Positions 44,063 to 52,988 of a DNA stretch of 64,000 bases are shown here, in pieces (the stretch's first letter is position 1; every line of letters starts with the position of its first letter). Source of the DNA: Nitrospira sp. Lineage in GTDB: Bacteria > Nitrospirota > Nitrospiria > Nitrospirales > Nitrospiraceae. The DNA is taken from positions 1,840,001 through 1,904,000 of the forward strand of contig CP126123.1 of NCBI GenBank assembly GCA_030123605.1, given 5' to 3'. Made by a program: the position numbers and the translations under genes. The notes under the pieces are model-generated. The model did not search any database and was not told the DNA's origin. It saw nothing but the letters and a program-made list of their open reading frames with translations.

Positions 44063-44263
44063 TTATCTGCCATAGGCCTTCAAAATGTCATACGACAGGC
44101 GGCACTCGCTGCAATAGTCGCTCGAAAACCGGACTTGAGAAGGCGGCACGACATGCTGCGCAAGATAACTGGGAAGATCCACCCACCGGCTCCTTCCCCT
44201 CGTTGCGAATCCGTCGTCACGGACACGTCGGCACAGTCCACACATCGGTACGACTCGAACCAT
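44063..44263 (-). CDS. small CxxC/CxxC protein of the C-x-x-C-K-x-x-R-D-D type
   Basis: 66 residues from ATG 44263, fixed by GAGGAGG six bases before it. It carries the pattern MCGLCRRVRDD, WVDLPSYLAQHV, FSSDYCSECRLSYDIL. This is the short zinc-ribbon-like module often found beside or inside bacterial signalling proteins (usual form CxxCKKVRDDxGxW ... FSHGxCPxC). It follows the lone receiver gene by 49 bases in the same direction and may be its partner. Confidence 0.75.
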   Translation of the reverse strand: MVRVVPMCGLCRRVRDDGFATRGRSRWVDLPSYLAQHVVPPSQVRFSSDYCSECRLSYDILKAYGR

Positions 44264-44312
44264 CGTCGGCCTCCTCTTGCGCGAATCCGGCCCTTCACCC
44301 GGCAGCTTGTGA

Positions 44313-44732
44313 TTACTGTTCGATGGCAGTCCCTGCTTTTCCTTGAATATGGTCGGGACAACAGACCCGTTCACCTCGCAGCACTCGCCCGAGATAGTGC
44401 CCGAGATCCACGGTGAGGTGTTTGACGAGGTAGCCCTTGGCTCCGATCTCGAACGCTGCGGCGGCATAGGCCGGATCTTCCTGGGACGAAAAAAACACGA
44501 CTTTGCTGCTCGGCACCAGGTCTTGAAGTTGCCGGCCGACCGAAAGCCCGTCGAGAAACGACAGGGAAAAATCCAAGACGACCAAGTCCGGGGTCAGCCG
44601 TTGTGCAGCCAGCACCAGTGCCTCACCGTCGGTCACGGAGGCGACGACTTCGAACTGAGGCTCCAAGAGGATTTCCAGGAAGGCCAGCATGGCCCGAGAC
44701 GAATCACCGATCAGCACACGCGGACGGGGCAT
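44313..44732 (-). CDS. stand-alone response regulator receiver domain
   Basis: 139 residues from ATG 44732, preceded by GGAGG. One REC domain: phospho-acceptor Asp in DLVVLDFSLSFLDG near residue 53, switch Ser in VVFFSSQED near 81, Lys in GAKGYLVK near 103. The acidic pocket has only one Asp (VLIGDSS), so metal binding may be weak. No output domain. It lies downstream of the NarL-NarX pair in the same direction but across a gap with its own inverted repeat. Confidence 0.85.
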   Translation of the reverse strand: MPRPRVLIGDSSRAMLAFLEILLEPQFEVVASVTDGEALVLAAQRLTPDLVVLDFSLSFLDGLSVGRQLQDLVPSSKVVFFSSQEDPAYAAAAFEIGAKGYLVKHLTVDLGHYLGRVLRGERVCCPDHIQGKAGTAIEQ

Positions 44733-44823
44733 CTTGCCTCCAATATTCCTGCAGGGCACGGTCTTGAAGAGGGAGGCGTATGGTAGGCAAGTGAAGGGAA
44801 AACCACACGCGTAAAAACACTGG

Positions 44824-44838
44824 TTTTAAGACTTAAAA
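44824..44838. promoter_or_regulatory. AT-rich perfect palindrome upstream of the receiver gene
   Basis: TTTTAAG, A, CTTAAAA: seven-base perfect arms, about 90 bases before the receiver start and 55 after the NarL stop. Candidate operator or part of the promoter. Confidence 0.4.
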
Positions 44839-44892
44839 TATACGTGCGAATGAACTGGTAGCCGAGAGGACTCGCTGCGGATCTGAGTAGTC

Positions 44893-45537
44893 TTACGATT
44901 GGCCCGTCAAGCCTTGCGCCAGGGCATATTTTACCAATTCAACAGTCGTGTGCAGGTTGAGTTGTTCCATGATCTGCCCCTTGTGAAACTCGACGGTGCG
45001 CGGCGAAATCTTGAGCGTGCCGGCGATATCCTTCACCGTATGCCCTTCCGCCAGGAGCTGCAACACCTCGCGCTGTCTGGTCGTGAGTTCCGGCCCTGCC
45101 GGCACCCCGCCGTCGAACCCGCGCAACATGCCTTCGACGACTTCTTTGGTGACAAGCGGCGTGACATAAAAGTTGCCGCTTCGTACGGCGCGCATCGCCT
45201 GCCCCAACTCTTCCCCCACGCAACGTTTGAGCAAATAAGCGGAGGCACCGGCCTCAAAGGCCGCCCGTACATAGGCCGGGTCGGCATGCATCGTGATAAA
45301 CACCACCTTGACCTGAGGGTACTTGACCTTCAACACACGGGCCGCATCGATCCCGTTCAGCACCGGCATCGAAATATCCAGAATCACGATGTCCGGCTTC
45401 AACTGTGGAACGGCTTCCAGCAGAGCGCGCCCGTCTCCGACGGTCCCCACCAATTCACATTCGTCGTCGAGCAGCCGCCGAAACCCTTCCAAGACCAGGG
45501 TGTGATCATCCGCCAGCAGCACACGCGGTGGTGTCAT
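44893..45537 (-). CDS. NarL/FixJ-type response regulator
   Basis: 214 residues. The receiver has LLADDHTLVLEGFRRLL at the start, phospho-Asp in PDIVILDISMPVLNG near residue 54, Thr in VVFITMHAD and Lys in ASAYLLKR. The LuxR-type helix-turn-helix is ELTTRQREVLQLLAEGHTVKDIAGTLKISPRTVEFHKGQI. The stop of the upstream kinase overlaps its ATG (ATGA), so the two form a two-component pair. Confidence 0.93.
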   Translation of the reverse strand: MTPPRVLLADDHTLVLEGFRRLLDDECELVGTVGDGRALLEAVPQLKPDIVILDISMPVLNGIDAARVLKVKYPQVKVVFITMHADPAYVRAAFEAGASAYLLKRCVGEELGQAMRAVRSGNFYVTPLVTKEVVEGMLRGFDGGVPAGPELTTRQREVLQLLAEGHTVKDIAGTLKISPRTVEFHKGQIMEQLNLHTTVELVKYALAQGLTGQS

Positions 45538-46676
45538 GTCGCCACCCTCAGCAGGGGCACATGCATCGACACCGTCGTCCCCTTTCCCGGAGCGGATTCG
45601 ACCTCACAGGTTCCCTGCACGGTCAGCAGACGTTCCCGCATGTTCAACAACCCCAAGCCGCTTTCGGCCCGCTCGATCGCCGTCCGATCGAACCCCATGC
45701 CATCGTCACGCACCATCACGACGACCTCCTCTTCCTCCACCGTCACCTCGACCTCCACCCTGGAGGCCTTCGCGTGCCGCGCGATATTCGAGAGGCTCTC
45801 CTGCGCGACTCGATAGAGAGCCGTCGCGACGGTCTTGTCGAGGGCATGGTCGAGCGGCTGATGGACGAACAGCGTTTTCACACCGGTCCGGCTCGAAAAA
45901 TCATCCAACAATCGTTGCAACGCCGCCTTCAACCCTAAATCATCAAGGATGGAGGGGTGGAATCGATAGGCCATATAACGTACGTCGTCGGAAAGATCCT
46001 CAAGCCCCTTCAACACATCGCGGACTCCGTCCTGAGCCTCAGCCGACAACGAATTCACCTGTCGCTCGATCCTCTGCAGATCCAACATAAGCAACGCGAG
46101 CCGCTGGTTCACATCGTCATGCAGTTCTCGGGCGATCCGCCGGCGTTCCTCTTCCTGCGCCGTCAGAATCCGACCCGTGAGCGTATGCAGCTGTTCTTCG
46201 CTCCGTTCCAGCGCTTGACGGCTGGCGACGAGGTCCGCCGTCCGTTCCTCTACCCGCTGTTCGAGCTGTTCGTTGACTTCCTTCAACAGCCATTCGCTGC
46301 GACGGCGCTGATACACAAACGCCACCGGCGCCCAAATCCCGAACAGGCTGAACAGATGATTCCCCCACTCAAACCACAAAGGAAGGCCCGGCAACCGGGG
46401 ACTGAAGGGGGCGGCGATGAAGGTCAGAAGAGAACAGACGACCGCCGTTGCGACGGGCAACCATCGAAACCGACTGGCGGCGGACAGCAACACCACGGCA
46501 CTGTACAAGACTGCATTCGCGACTCCGAGCGGCAACAGGAGATCGAGAGCGAAAAAAAGACAGGCCAACAGGCCCGCCGCCCCGACCATCAGAGTCTGCC
46601 GGCGTCGTGCAGCAGCCTCGGTCAGCGCCTCCATCCGCTCCCCGCTCTCTCCCTGTCGCTCATCGAGGGGCGTCAT
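45534..46676 (-). CDS. NarX-type membrane sensor histidine kinase
   Basis: 380 residues from ATG 46676; Met at 46634 is an alternative. Four hydrophobic helices (about 30-115) with very short loops form the sensor, so it may sense a membrane-soluble signal. A coiled coil (NEQLEQRVEERTADLVASRQAL) leads to the HisKA_3 H-box RRRIARELHDDVNQRLALL and the HATPase region (DNIARHAKA-like ALYRVAQESLSNIARHAKAS, VRDDGMGFD, GLGLLNMRERL). Coupled to the NarL-type regulator. Confidence 0.9.
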   Translation of the reverse strand: MTPLDERQGESGERMEALTEAAARRRQTLMVGAAGLLACLFFALDLLLPLGVANAVLYSAVVLLSAASRFRWLPVATAVVCSLLTFIAAPFSPRLPGLPLWFEWGNHLFSLFGIWAPVAFVYQRRRSEWLLKEVNEQLEQRVEERTADLVASRQALERSEEQLHTLTGRILTAQEEERRRIARELHDDVNQRLALLMLDLQRIERQVNSLSAEAQDGVRDVLKGLEDLSDDVRYMAYRFHPSILDDLGLKAALQRLLDDFSSRTGVKTLFVHQPLDHALDKTVATALYRVAQESLSNIARHAKASRVEVEVTVEEEEVVVMVRDDGMGFDRTAIERAESGLGLLNMRERLLTVQGTCEVESAPGKGTTVSMHVPLLRVAT

Positions 46677-46838
46677 ACGGGGGGGGATTCTAGCACGCGC
46701 CTCTCCCTCACGCCTAGGAGGCTGCGGAACCACTCATAGTGAGCCCTGTGACCCCCGCAAGTCTCGCGGTGTGAGACGATATTGAACAGCCAAGCACCGA
46801 CCCCGCACCGCGAACGGCGGTTGGAGTATGATGCGACG

Positions 46839-47651
46839 ATGTCAGGTCGTCGCCCCATCGTTATTTTAGGATCCGGCTATACCGGGGGATGGATTTACAA
46901 ATTGGCCGGCCGCCAGGCCCGGTCGATCCTTGCCAGCAGCCGTAGGCCTGATTGCCGTCTCAGCTCGGTCGCCCCTCCGGCACGACTTCGATTCGACCTG
47001 GCCGATCCGACCACCTGGTCCGCACTGCCTCGGGATGCAGACCTGATCTGGACCTTCCCCGCCGTCCCGTTCGAACAGGTGCAAGCCTTTGCCCGTCACG
47101 CTTGCGGTCCTCTTCGAAGATTGGTGGTCTTGGGCAGCACCTCCGCCTACGACACAGGAAGCAACAAGGCAGTGGATCTTCCGCCTTGGCTTGACGAGAC
47201 GGCTCCCGTCGACCACGACCTTCCCCGCGTCCGGGGAGAAGAATATCTACGCCTCCACCACGGAGCCGTCATCTTGCGCGTGGCCGGGATCTATGGCCCA
47301 CAACGCAACCCTGTGGATTGGATCAAACAAGGGCGCGTCGGTCCGACCGACAAGTTCGTCAATCTGATTCATGTCGAAGATCTGGCGCACCTCTGCCTCC
47401 TTGCCGTCCACACAGGCCGTGCCGGTGAGGTCTACAACGTGAGCGACGGCCGGCCGCGCCGCTGGCGTAGCATTTGCGAAGAAGTCGCTCGGCGGTGGGG
47501 GATAGTCGGTCCAGAAGAGACGAGGCCGAACGGGCCGGGCAAACGCATCCTCAATCAAAAGCTCCTCACTCACTTCGACTATACGCTTCGATACCCTGAT
47601 CTCTACGAAGTGTTAGAGGCGCTGCAGACTGCTTCCCTTCCTCTTGGGTAG
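46839..47651 (+). CDS. NAD-dependent epimerase/dehydratase (extended SDR)
   Basis: 270 residues from ATG 46839; an earlier Met adds 19 residues without Rossmann character. The nucleotide motif is VILGSGYTGGWIY at residues 7-19. The active-site region has LGSTSAYDTG near 100 and RGEEYLRLHHGAVILRVAGIYGP near 140. The usual YxxxK is replaced by a weak match, so catalysis may differ. The 3' end overlaps the convergent SGNH gene by 39 bases. Confidence 0.78.
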   Translation: MSGRRPIVILGSGYTGGWIYKLAGRQARSILASSRRPDCRLSSVAPPARLRFDLADPTTWSALPRDADLIWTFPAVPFEQVQAFARHACGPLRRLVVLGSTSAYDTGSNKAVDLPPWLDETAPVDHDLPRVRGEEYLRLHHGAVILRVAGIYGPQRNPVDWIKQGRVGPTDKFVNLIHVEDLAHLCLLAVHTGRAGEVYNVSDGRPRRWRSICEEVARRWGIVGPEETRPNGPGKRILNQKLLTHFDYTLRYPDLYEVLEALQTASLPLG

Positions 47652-48995
47652 GCCCTGCTCCGAGACATACCGGTTGCCCGATTCTCGGGACGCGGTCGCC
47701 GTCAAATGCTGATGAAGGGCCTGTCCGGCGATGCGTTGCCCGTCCGAAGTCCAATGGGTATCGTCAGATAGATACGTCAAGATTCCGGCCGCAGCCGCCT
47801 CACGGAGCGGCAGGGTCAAATCCACGAATTCAATATCCGGTGAAATCGACTCCAGCATCTGCTCAAACTCATCGAGCAAGCTGCTGACCGGCAATTTTTT
47901 CATTTGCGGGGTCGACGGTTCAAAATTTTTCAAGCCGTGATGTACTCGATAACTGGTCGGTGCATAGGCGACGACGAACTGAATCCCGCGGAGGCGGGTC
48001 AGCTCGTAGGCCTCCGTCAAGATCGTCCTCACCCGTTCGAGCGGATCATGCCCTTGGCGTCTGGCCGGCCAAGGCTCCTCCACGAAGAACAACTCGGTTC
48101 GTTGGCCGTCGGCCTCTTGGAACTCTCCACGGAACTGGAACAAGGTGCGGTTCGGCACACAGCCTTGGATCACTTTCTTCGCAGCAAAAAGAAGATTGCG
48201 CGTCAATGAACGAATCCAATAGTCGTCCTGCGGAGCGCCCGTATCCGAGAATGAATCTTCCGTCTCATCTTCTTCCGAATGCACTTGGGAGAGATCGTTC
48301 CCCTCGAAAAATACCCAGACGATCGCCTTGGGTTGAAGGCTCAGCGCGTACCGTTTCAAGACGACCAGTTCCTGCTCCGGCCCGTACCCGTTGACTCCCA
48401 GGTTGGCGACAACCGTTCCCAGCCTCTCGGCAAGGGCGGCGGTCAACAAATCGGAACTCGGCAGCATGGCGCCCTCCACGTACGAATCGCCGATCACGAC
48501 CACATCGGCACGGTCCATATCTTCGTCGTTTCGAAATCCATTGTGGTCGTACCGGAGGTCGAACTCTTTGGGCGGATTCGGAGGGAGGCAGAGGCCTTCA
48601 CCAAGATTGCCCCTCACATACAAGCCGCGCTCTCGATGATGCGGCACATGCCGATAGCGCAGATCGGGATCACGGACATAGCCGGGGCGATCCCACAAGC
48701 CTCGCTCGGGGCCGCCAAGCAGCACCTGATAATTAACGAGGCTGAGTATCGCTGGAATCTCGGCCGCTCCAAGGACTAGTACGCACGCCACCGTCATCAA
48801 TACGAATCGTGCTCGAACCTCCTTTTTCGGAAGGCTCGACAAGAAGGCATAGAGCCCCCAGACCAAAAAATAACCTGCCACAATATTATCGATCAGATGC
48901 CTGGTATTGATGGTTCCCGTACCCCACAAAACAGCACATCCCGCCAGGAAGATCAGGAGAGTCATTACCGCGGATCTGTCTTTCAGCAACTGCAT
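47613..48995 (-). CDS. membrane-anchored SGNH/AlgX-like hydrolase
   Basis: 460 residues, start fixed by GAGGAG before ATG 48995. Three membrane helices lie in residues 9-95. The exported domain has the SGNH block GDSYVEGAML near 170, VNGYGPEQELVVLKRY near 198, GNDLSQ near 232 and the catalytic-dyad segment DDTHWTSDGQRIAG near 422. The fold is that of GDSL esterases and AlgX/AlgJ-type O-acetyltransferases acting on surface polysaccharide or lipid. Substrate unknown. Confidence 0.8.
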   Translation of the reverse strand: MQLLKDRSAVMTLLIFLAGCAVLWGTGTINTRHLIDNIVAGYFLVWGLYAFLSSLPKKEVRARFVLMTVACVLVLGAAEIPAILSLVNYQVLLGGPERGLWDRPGYVRDPDLRYRHVPHHRERGLYVRGNLGEGLCLPPNPPKEFDLRYDHNGFRNDEDMDRADVVVIGDSYVEGAMLPSSDLLTAALAERLGTVVANLGVNGYGPEQELVVLKRYALSLQPKAIVWVFFEGNDLSQVHSEEDETEDSFSDTGAPQDDYWIRSLTRNLLFAAKKVIQGCVPNRTLFQFRGEFQEADGQRTELFFVEEPWPARRQGHDPLERVRTILTEAYELTRLRGIQFVVAYAPTSYRVHHGLKNFEPSTPQMKKLPVSSLLDEFEQMLESISPDIEFVDLTLPLREAAAAGILTYLSDDTHWTSDGQRIAGQALHQHLTATASRESGNRYVSEQGLPKRKGSSLQRL

Positions 48996-49106
48996 GGGCG
49001 CTCCTCAGTGTGCCTACTCATCTCCGGCCACCATTCGCAAGACAACTTACCATATGTCCAGCATTACTTGACACCACAAAGAAATTATCTTTTGCGGCGG
49101 ATGGCC

Positions 49107-49156
49107 CCGGTGAATCCCCTAGTCGCTGCGTAGTCGTTTTTGTGACGATTCACCGG
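49107..49156. repeat. ten-base perfect inverted repeat, 30-base loop
   Basis: CCGGTGAATC at 49107-49116 and GATTCACCGG at 49147-49156. It lies about 115 bases upstream of the SGNH gene start. Could form a leader hairpin or bind a regulator. Confidence 0.5.
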
Positions 49157-49212
49157 AAGACGACGCATGCGCAACCGGAAAAGAGCCCGACTACTGCGCT
49201 TCGCCCCATTGC

Positions 49213-49228
49213 TTGAGACCAGTCTCAA
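49213..49228. promoter_or_regulatory. palindromic operator-like site
   Basis: TTGAGAC, CA, GTCTCAA: seven-base perfect arms. It overlaps a possible -35 (TTGAGA) and precedes TATGCTATAG, 87 bases before the XRE-cupin start. Size and place suit self-repression by the HTH protein encoded next. Confidence 0.5.
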
Positions 49229-49315
49229 AATATGCTATAGGGGGAACAATGGCTGCCTTCGATTTTTGCCGAAAAGGATTCGGAGGACGGTTGGTATACG
49301 CTTCGACGAGCGCCG

Positions 49316-49924
49316 ATGAATAAGAAAGGCCGGAAAAGCTCCGTACGCCGGGCCGAGAAGCAGGCGAGCAGGAAAGAATTACATGTCGGGGATATCGTTC
49401 GCCGTCTCCGTAAGGCCCGCCAGCTTTCCGTCCGCATGTTGGCCGACAAGTGCGGATTCTCTCCCAGCTTCATCTCGCAGGTCGAACTTCGTCAGGCTTC
49501 CCCCTCCATCGCATCCACCGAACGGATCGCTTCTTCGCTCGGCGTCACCCTCGGGGAATTCTTTCGAGCGGTCGATCCATCGCTCCCGGCTGTGATCCGC
49601 GCCGATGCCAGGCCAGTGGTGCAGAGCGAATGGTCCCGCGCCAAGATCGAAGCGCTCGGACCGATCAGCGCAGACAGTCATCTGGAACCGATGGTCATCA
49701 CCTTGCAACCCCGCGGTGCCAGCGGATCACGCCCCTATGTGCGCCAGGCGGAACAATTGGCCGTGGTCCTGCAAGGAACCGTGGAATTGACCCTTGAGGA
49801 AAACGTCCACGACCTAAAGCGGGGCGACGCCGCCAGCATTCCGTCCGGGAGCCACCACTGTTGGCGGAATACCAGCCGAAAGCTCGCTCAAATCCTTATC
49901 GTCACTGCTCGCCAAGCCAGGTAA
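49316..49924 (+). CDS. XRE-family regulator with C-terminal cupin domain
   Basis: 202 residues. The HTH is VGDIVRRLRKARQLSVRMLADKCGFSPSFISQVE (about residues 24-57), followed by SPSIASTERIASSLGVTLGEFF. The cupin_2 domain has VITLQPRGASGSRPYVRQAEQLAVVLQG near 125 and AASIPSGSHHCWRN near 170. Such proteins (PuuR/SutR type) bind DNA as dimers and sense a small ligand in the cupin. Start lacks a strong ribosome site. Confidence 0.88.
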   Translation: MNKKGRKSSVRRAEKQASRKELHVGDIVRRLRKARQLSVRMLADKCGFSPSFISQVELRQASPSIASTERIASSLGVTLGEFFRAVDPSLPAVIRADARPVVQSEWSRAKIEALGPISADSHLEPMVITLQPRGASGSRPYVRQAEQLAVVLQGTVELTLEENVHDLKRGDAASIPSGSHHCWRNTSRKLAQILIVTARQAR

Positions 49925-49993
49925 CTCCGGCCCAACTCGCGAGCCTGGGCTCGCCATTGTCCATTGGAGAAACTTCCGCTGAGAGCGGGAGCG

Positions 49994-50076
49994 CTAGCAG
50001 GATGTTGAAAAAGTCCGTGCCCCTTCGTGTTGCCGGCGTTCACGGGTACTCGAAAGATTTTTCAACGGCCTGCTAG
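49994..50076. repeat. 83-bp inverted-repeat element bounded by CTAG
   Basis: Left arm CTAGCAGG-AT-GTTGAAAAA; right arm TTTTTCAAC-GG-CCTGCTAG: long near-perfect arms around a 45-base centre. It lies between convergent genes and supplies the stop codon of the CPBP protease gene. The left half matches 62030-62065. Probably a small mobile or palindromic repeat that may also terminate transcription. Confidence 0.75.
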
Positions 50077-51596
50077 GTTCGCATCAACGCCATGACGCTC
50101 AAACACACCAGCAGGTTGTTGATCGCATGGCCTAGAATCCCCGGCCACAAGCTGCCGGTCCGTTCGTAGGACCAAGCCCAAATCACTCCGCTCCAAAAGA
50201 CGCTGAGGAATCCGATCCACCCATAGCCGTGCGCGAGGGCGAACAAGGCCGCGCTCAGCAGAGCGGCCGGGCCCCATTGAAAACGCCGGCGGAGCACACC
50301 GAACAACAATCCGCGAAACGCCAATTCTTCAAACAGCGGAGCAAAGAGCACATACTCCATCAAGCTGACCGCGAGGGTCGAGGGCGTTCCCCACACCAGA
50401 TCGGTATCGAACCATTCCGTCCAATGACTGACCAGGTTCAACGGTTCGGCAATCCTGCCCATCACCCACTCGCCAAGTAACCCTGCTGCGACCACCGCCA
50501 AGACCGCGAGTACCAACCGTCCCAGGTGACGCGGCTCGACACGCAACCCAAACCCCGTCCAGAACGTCTGCCGCTGCGGCCGAAACAGATGATAATAGGC
50601 GAGCGCCAGCAAGGGGAAATTGGACAGGGGCACCACCAAGATCCGCCACGACGCAACGTCGAAGGCCCCGAACAACAACGCCATGGTCAGCAGTGCACCG
50701 ATCGCGCCGCCCCGCAATAACACACCCGCGCCCAACCCACCGGCCCAGAGCGGCGGCAGCTCAGCCGATCCCACACGAAACGTGCTCGTGTGTCCGTCGC
50801 GACGCAGCCACCGCAACAAAACGAACAGGCCCACGCCCATCAGCACCAGTTCGAGAGCGGCAAAGGCCATGGAGCGCCGCAGCAGGACCTCCACCCGCTG
50901 CCGGGCGGAGGCCTCGATCGTCGCCAGCAACGGCCTGTCCCCGGCCCGTTCCGCAAGGCGGGCCGCAAGACGACCATAGAACCATCCGGTCACCGGTAGT
51001 TCCGCGAGTTGGGCCTGCAGGTCGAAGGCATCGGCAGAGGCCAGGTGTGCGCCGATATAGCCGGCCTGCAGGAGCCTGGCAAAGAATTGATACGGCTCGT
51101 GCTGCTTGGCCCAGCGCGAAACTTTTTGCTGCACGTCCGGAAGCAGGCCGGCCTCCCCTTCTAAAATCGCCAAGTGCAGGTCGACGAACGGGTCGGGAGA
51201 CTCCTCGGCCAATTCACGATACCACTCGATGGCCTGTTCGCGATCATTGACGTCACTCCCCATCGTCGCTTCGTAGAGCACCCGTTCCCAGGGCGGGAGG
51301 GACTTCAGTCCCTCCTCCACATCCATCAAGCGACCGACCATATGATTGAGAGCCCGCTCGGCATCCGGCACACGGTCGACACGCGGCACGTCGAACGACA
51401 ACCAGGTGACCATGGCAATGGACGTACAGAGAACGATCGCGGACAATAGGGTGACCGCACGGGAAAATCCAGGATTATAGGGGTGCGGAGGCGGCGGAGC
51501 CCCCAGGCAGGGAAGCGAAGGCACAACCTTGTCCGGCGACGACGCTGTCGGTTCGAGAGCTTCCACAGGAACCTCGTGAGGGCCGGAGTATACCAT
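50073..51596 (-). CDS. CPBP-family intramembrane metalloprotease (Abi/Rce1-like)
   Basis: 507 residues. A cytoplasmic Pro-rich start and one helix (47-68) come first, then a soluble helical region (75-235) that looks TPR-like. About eight further helices follow. The CPBP motifs are in order: FEELAFRGLLFG (EExxxR) near residue 425, FALAHGYGW near 454 and ILGHAINNLLVC near 490. The last carries the His-x2-x-Asn site. Likely cleaves membrane peptides. The extracytoplasmic extension is unusual. The stop codon lies within the adjoining repeat. Confidence 0.85.
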   Translation of the reverse strand: MVYSGPHEVPVEALEPTASSPDKVVPSLPCLGAPPPPHPYNPGFSRAVTLLSAIVLCTSIAMVTWLSFDVPRVDRVPDAERALNHMVGRLMDVEEGLKSLPPWERVLYEATMGSDVNDREQAIEWYRELAEESPDPFVDLHLAILEGEAGLLPDVQQKVSRWAKQHEPYQFFARLLQAGYIGAHLASADAFDLQAQLAELPVTGWFYGRLAARLAERAGDRPLLATIEASARQRVEVLLRRSMAFAALELVLMGVGLFVLLRWLRRDGHTSTFRVGSAELPPLWAGGLGAGVLLRGGAIGALLTMALLFGAFDVASWRILVVPLSNFPLLALAYYHLFRPQRQTFWTGFGLRVEPRHLGRLVLAVLAVVAAGLLGEWVMGRIAEPLNLVSHWTEWFDTDLVWGTPSTLAVSLMEYVLFAPLFEELAFRGLLFGVLRRRFQWGPAALLSAALFALAHGYGWIGFLSVFWSGVIWAWSYERTGSLWPGILGHAINNLLVCLSVMALMRT

Positions 51597-51770
51597 CGGC
51601 CTTTCTCGCCGCGAAACTGAACGACCGTTCCATCGAAGTATCGCCCGGAGACGCGACCGACAATCCCATGGCTGAATTCCCCCTGTTTCGCTATACTACG
51701 CCCCTCTCGCCGACCGGCCCGGGGCCGACCGGCGACCCCCTATGACGACCACCAATGATCGACATCGGCA

Positions 51771-52988
51771 ATGACCATCGCCTCTCAGTACCATGACTTC
51801 GTTCCGCCCCACCGCCTCCTCATGGGCCCGGGGCCGAGCATGGTGCACCCCCGTGTCCTACACGCACTTTCCCTGCCGTTGCTCGGACACCTCGATCCGC
51901 TGTTCCTCGGCCTGATGAACGACATCCAGGCCCTGCTGCGCGCCACGTTTCAAACAGAGAACGAATTCACGATCGCCCTGTCCGGGACCGGATCGGCCGG
52001 CATGGAAGCCGTCATCACGAATCTGATCGAGCCGGGCGATCGCGCCATCGTCGGCGTGAACGGGGTCTTCGGCTCACGTCTGGCCACGATGGTCGAACGC
52101 GCCGGCGGCACAGCGCTCCGCATCGAAGCGCCCTGGGGAACCACGATTCCCCTGGATCTGTTGCAAGACCGGCTCTCACATTCCGCTCCGGTCAAGGCGG
52201 TGGTTCTGGTCCAGGCCGAGACATCCACCGGCGCCTGGCAACCGCTGTCGGAAATAGGCCCCCTCTGTCGCACCCATGATGCCCTGTTCATCGTCGATGC
52301 CGTCACCTCGCTCGGAGGCATCCCGGTCGAAGTGGATGCCTGGGGAATCGATGCCTGTTACAGCGGCACCCAGAAATGCCTCAGTTGCCCTCCCGGCCTG
52401 GCCCCGCTGACCTTGAGCCGGCGCGCCCTGGACGTCATCCGGCATCGGCGCACACCCTGTCGCAGTTGGTACCTCGACCTGTCCCTCATCGCCGACTATT
52501 GGTCCGATCAGACCCGCGTCTATCACCATACCGCTCCGATCTCAATGCTCTACGGACTCCGGGAAGCCTTGCGGCTCGTGCAGGAAGAGGGGCTCGAGAC
52601 CCGCTTCGCCCGCCATCGACTGAACAGCGACGCGCTGCTGGCGGGGCTTCGAACCCTGAACCTCGCCCCCCTCCCCCCGATCGGTCATCGGCTCCCGACG
52701 CTCAACTGTGTCACGCTGCCGGACCGGCTCGACGATCAGACGGTCAGGACTCGACTGCTGAACGACCACGGCATTGAAATCGGCGGCGGGTTGGGACCGC
52801 TACGCGGACGAGTCTGGCGAATCGGCCTGATGGGCGAATCCTGCCGACAGGCTCATGTCCTGACGCTCCTGAACGCCTTGGAAGACATCCTTGCCTCCAA
52901 CGGCTGGCTGTCGCAGCCTGGCTGCGCGGTGCAAGCGGCGGTGGAAACCTATACCTATTCACAGACATCGGCGAGGAGGAGTGCATGA
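51771..52988 (+). CDS. class V PLP aminotransferase (alanine-glyoxylate / serine-pyruvate type)
   Basis: 405 residues. Family landmarks: LLMGPGPSMVHPRVL near residue 16, LSGTGSAGMEAVITNL near 70, VQAETSTGAWQPL near 153, IVDAVTSLGGIPVEVDAWG near 180 and the PLP lysine in CYSGTQKCLSCPPGL near 204. It should transaminate glyoxylate with Ala or Ser. Its stop overlaps the next ATG by four bases, coupling it to a heme-binding protein and an amidohydrolase. A TATACT element about 80 bases upstream may be its -10. Confidence 0.88.
   Translation: MTIASQYHDFVPPHRLLMGPGPSMVHPRVLHALSLPLLGHLDPLFLGLMNDIQALLRATFQTENEFTIALSGTGSAGMEAVITNLIEPGDRAIVGVNGVFGSRLATMVERAGGTALRIEAPWGTTIPLDLLQDRLSHSAPVKAVVLVQAETSTGAWQPLSEIGPLCRTHDALFIVDAVTSLGGIPVEVDAWGIDACYSGTQKCLSCPPGLAPLTLSRRALDVIRHRRTPCRSWYLDLSLIADYWSDQTRVYHHTAPISMLYGLREALRLVQEEGLETRFARHRLNSDALLAGLRTLNLAPLPPIGHRLPTLNCVTLPDRLDDQTVRTRLLNDHGIEIGGGLGPLRGRVWRIGLMGESCRQAHVLTLLNALEDILASNGWLSQPGCAVQAAVETYTYSQTSARRSA

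Larger units (their letters stand above)
48996..49315. promoter_or_regulatory. divergent intergenic region, 320 bp, with two inverted repeats
   Basis: Between the SGNH gene (minus) and the XRE-cupin gene (plus). It holds a ten-base inverted repeat (49107-49156) and a 16-nt palindrome (49213-49228) next to a TATGCTATAG stretch that may be a -10 region. No gene seen. Confidence 0.5.
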
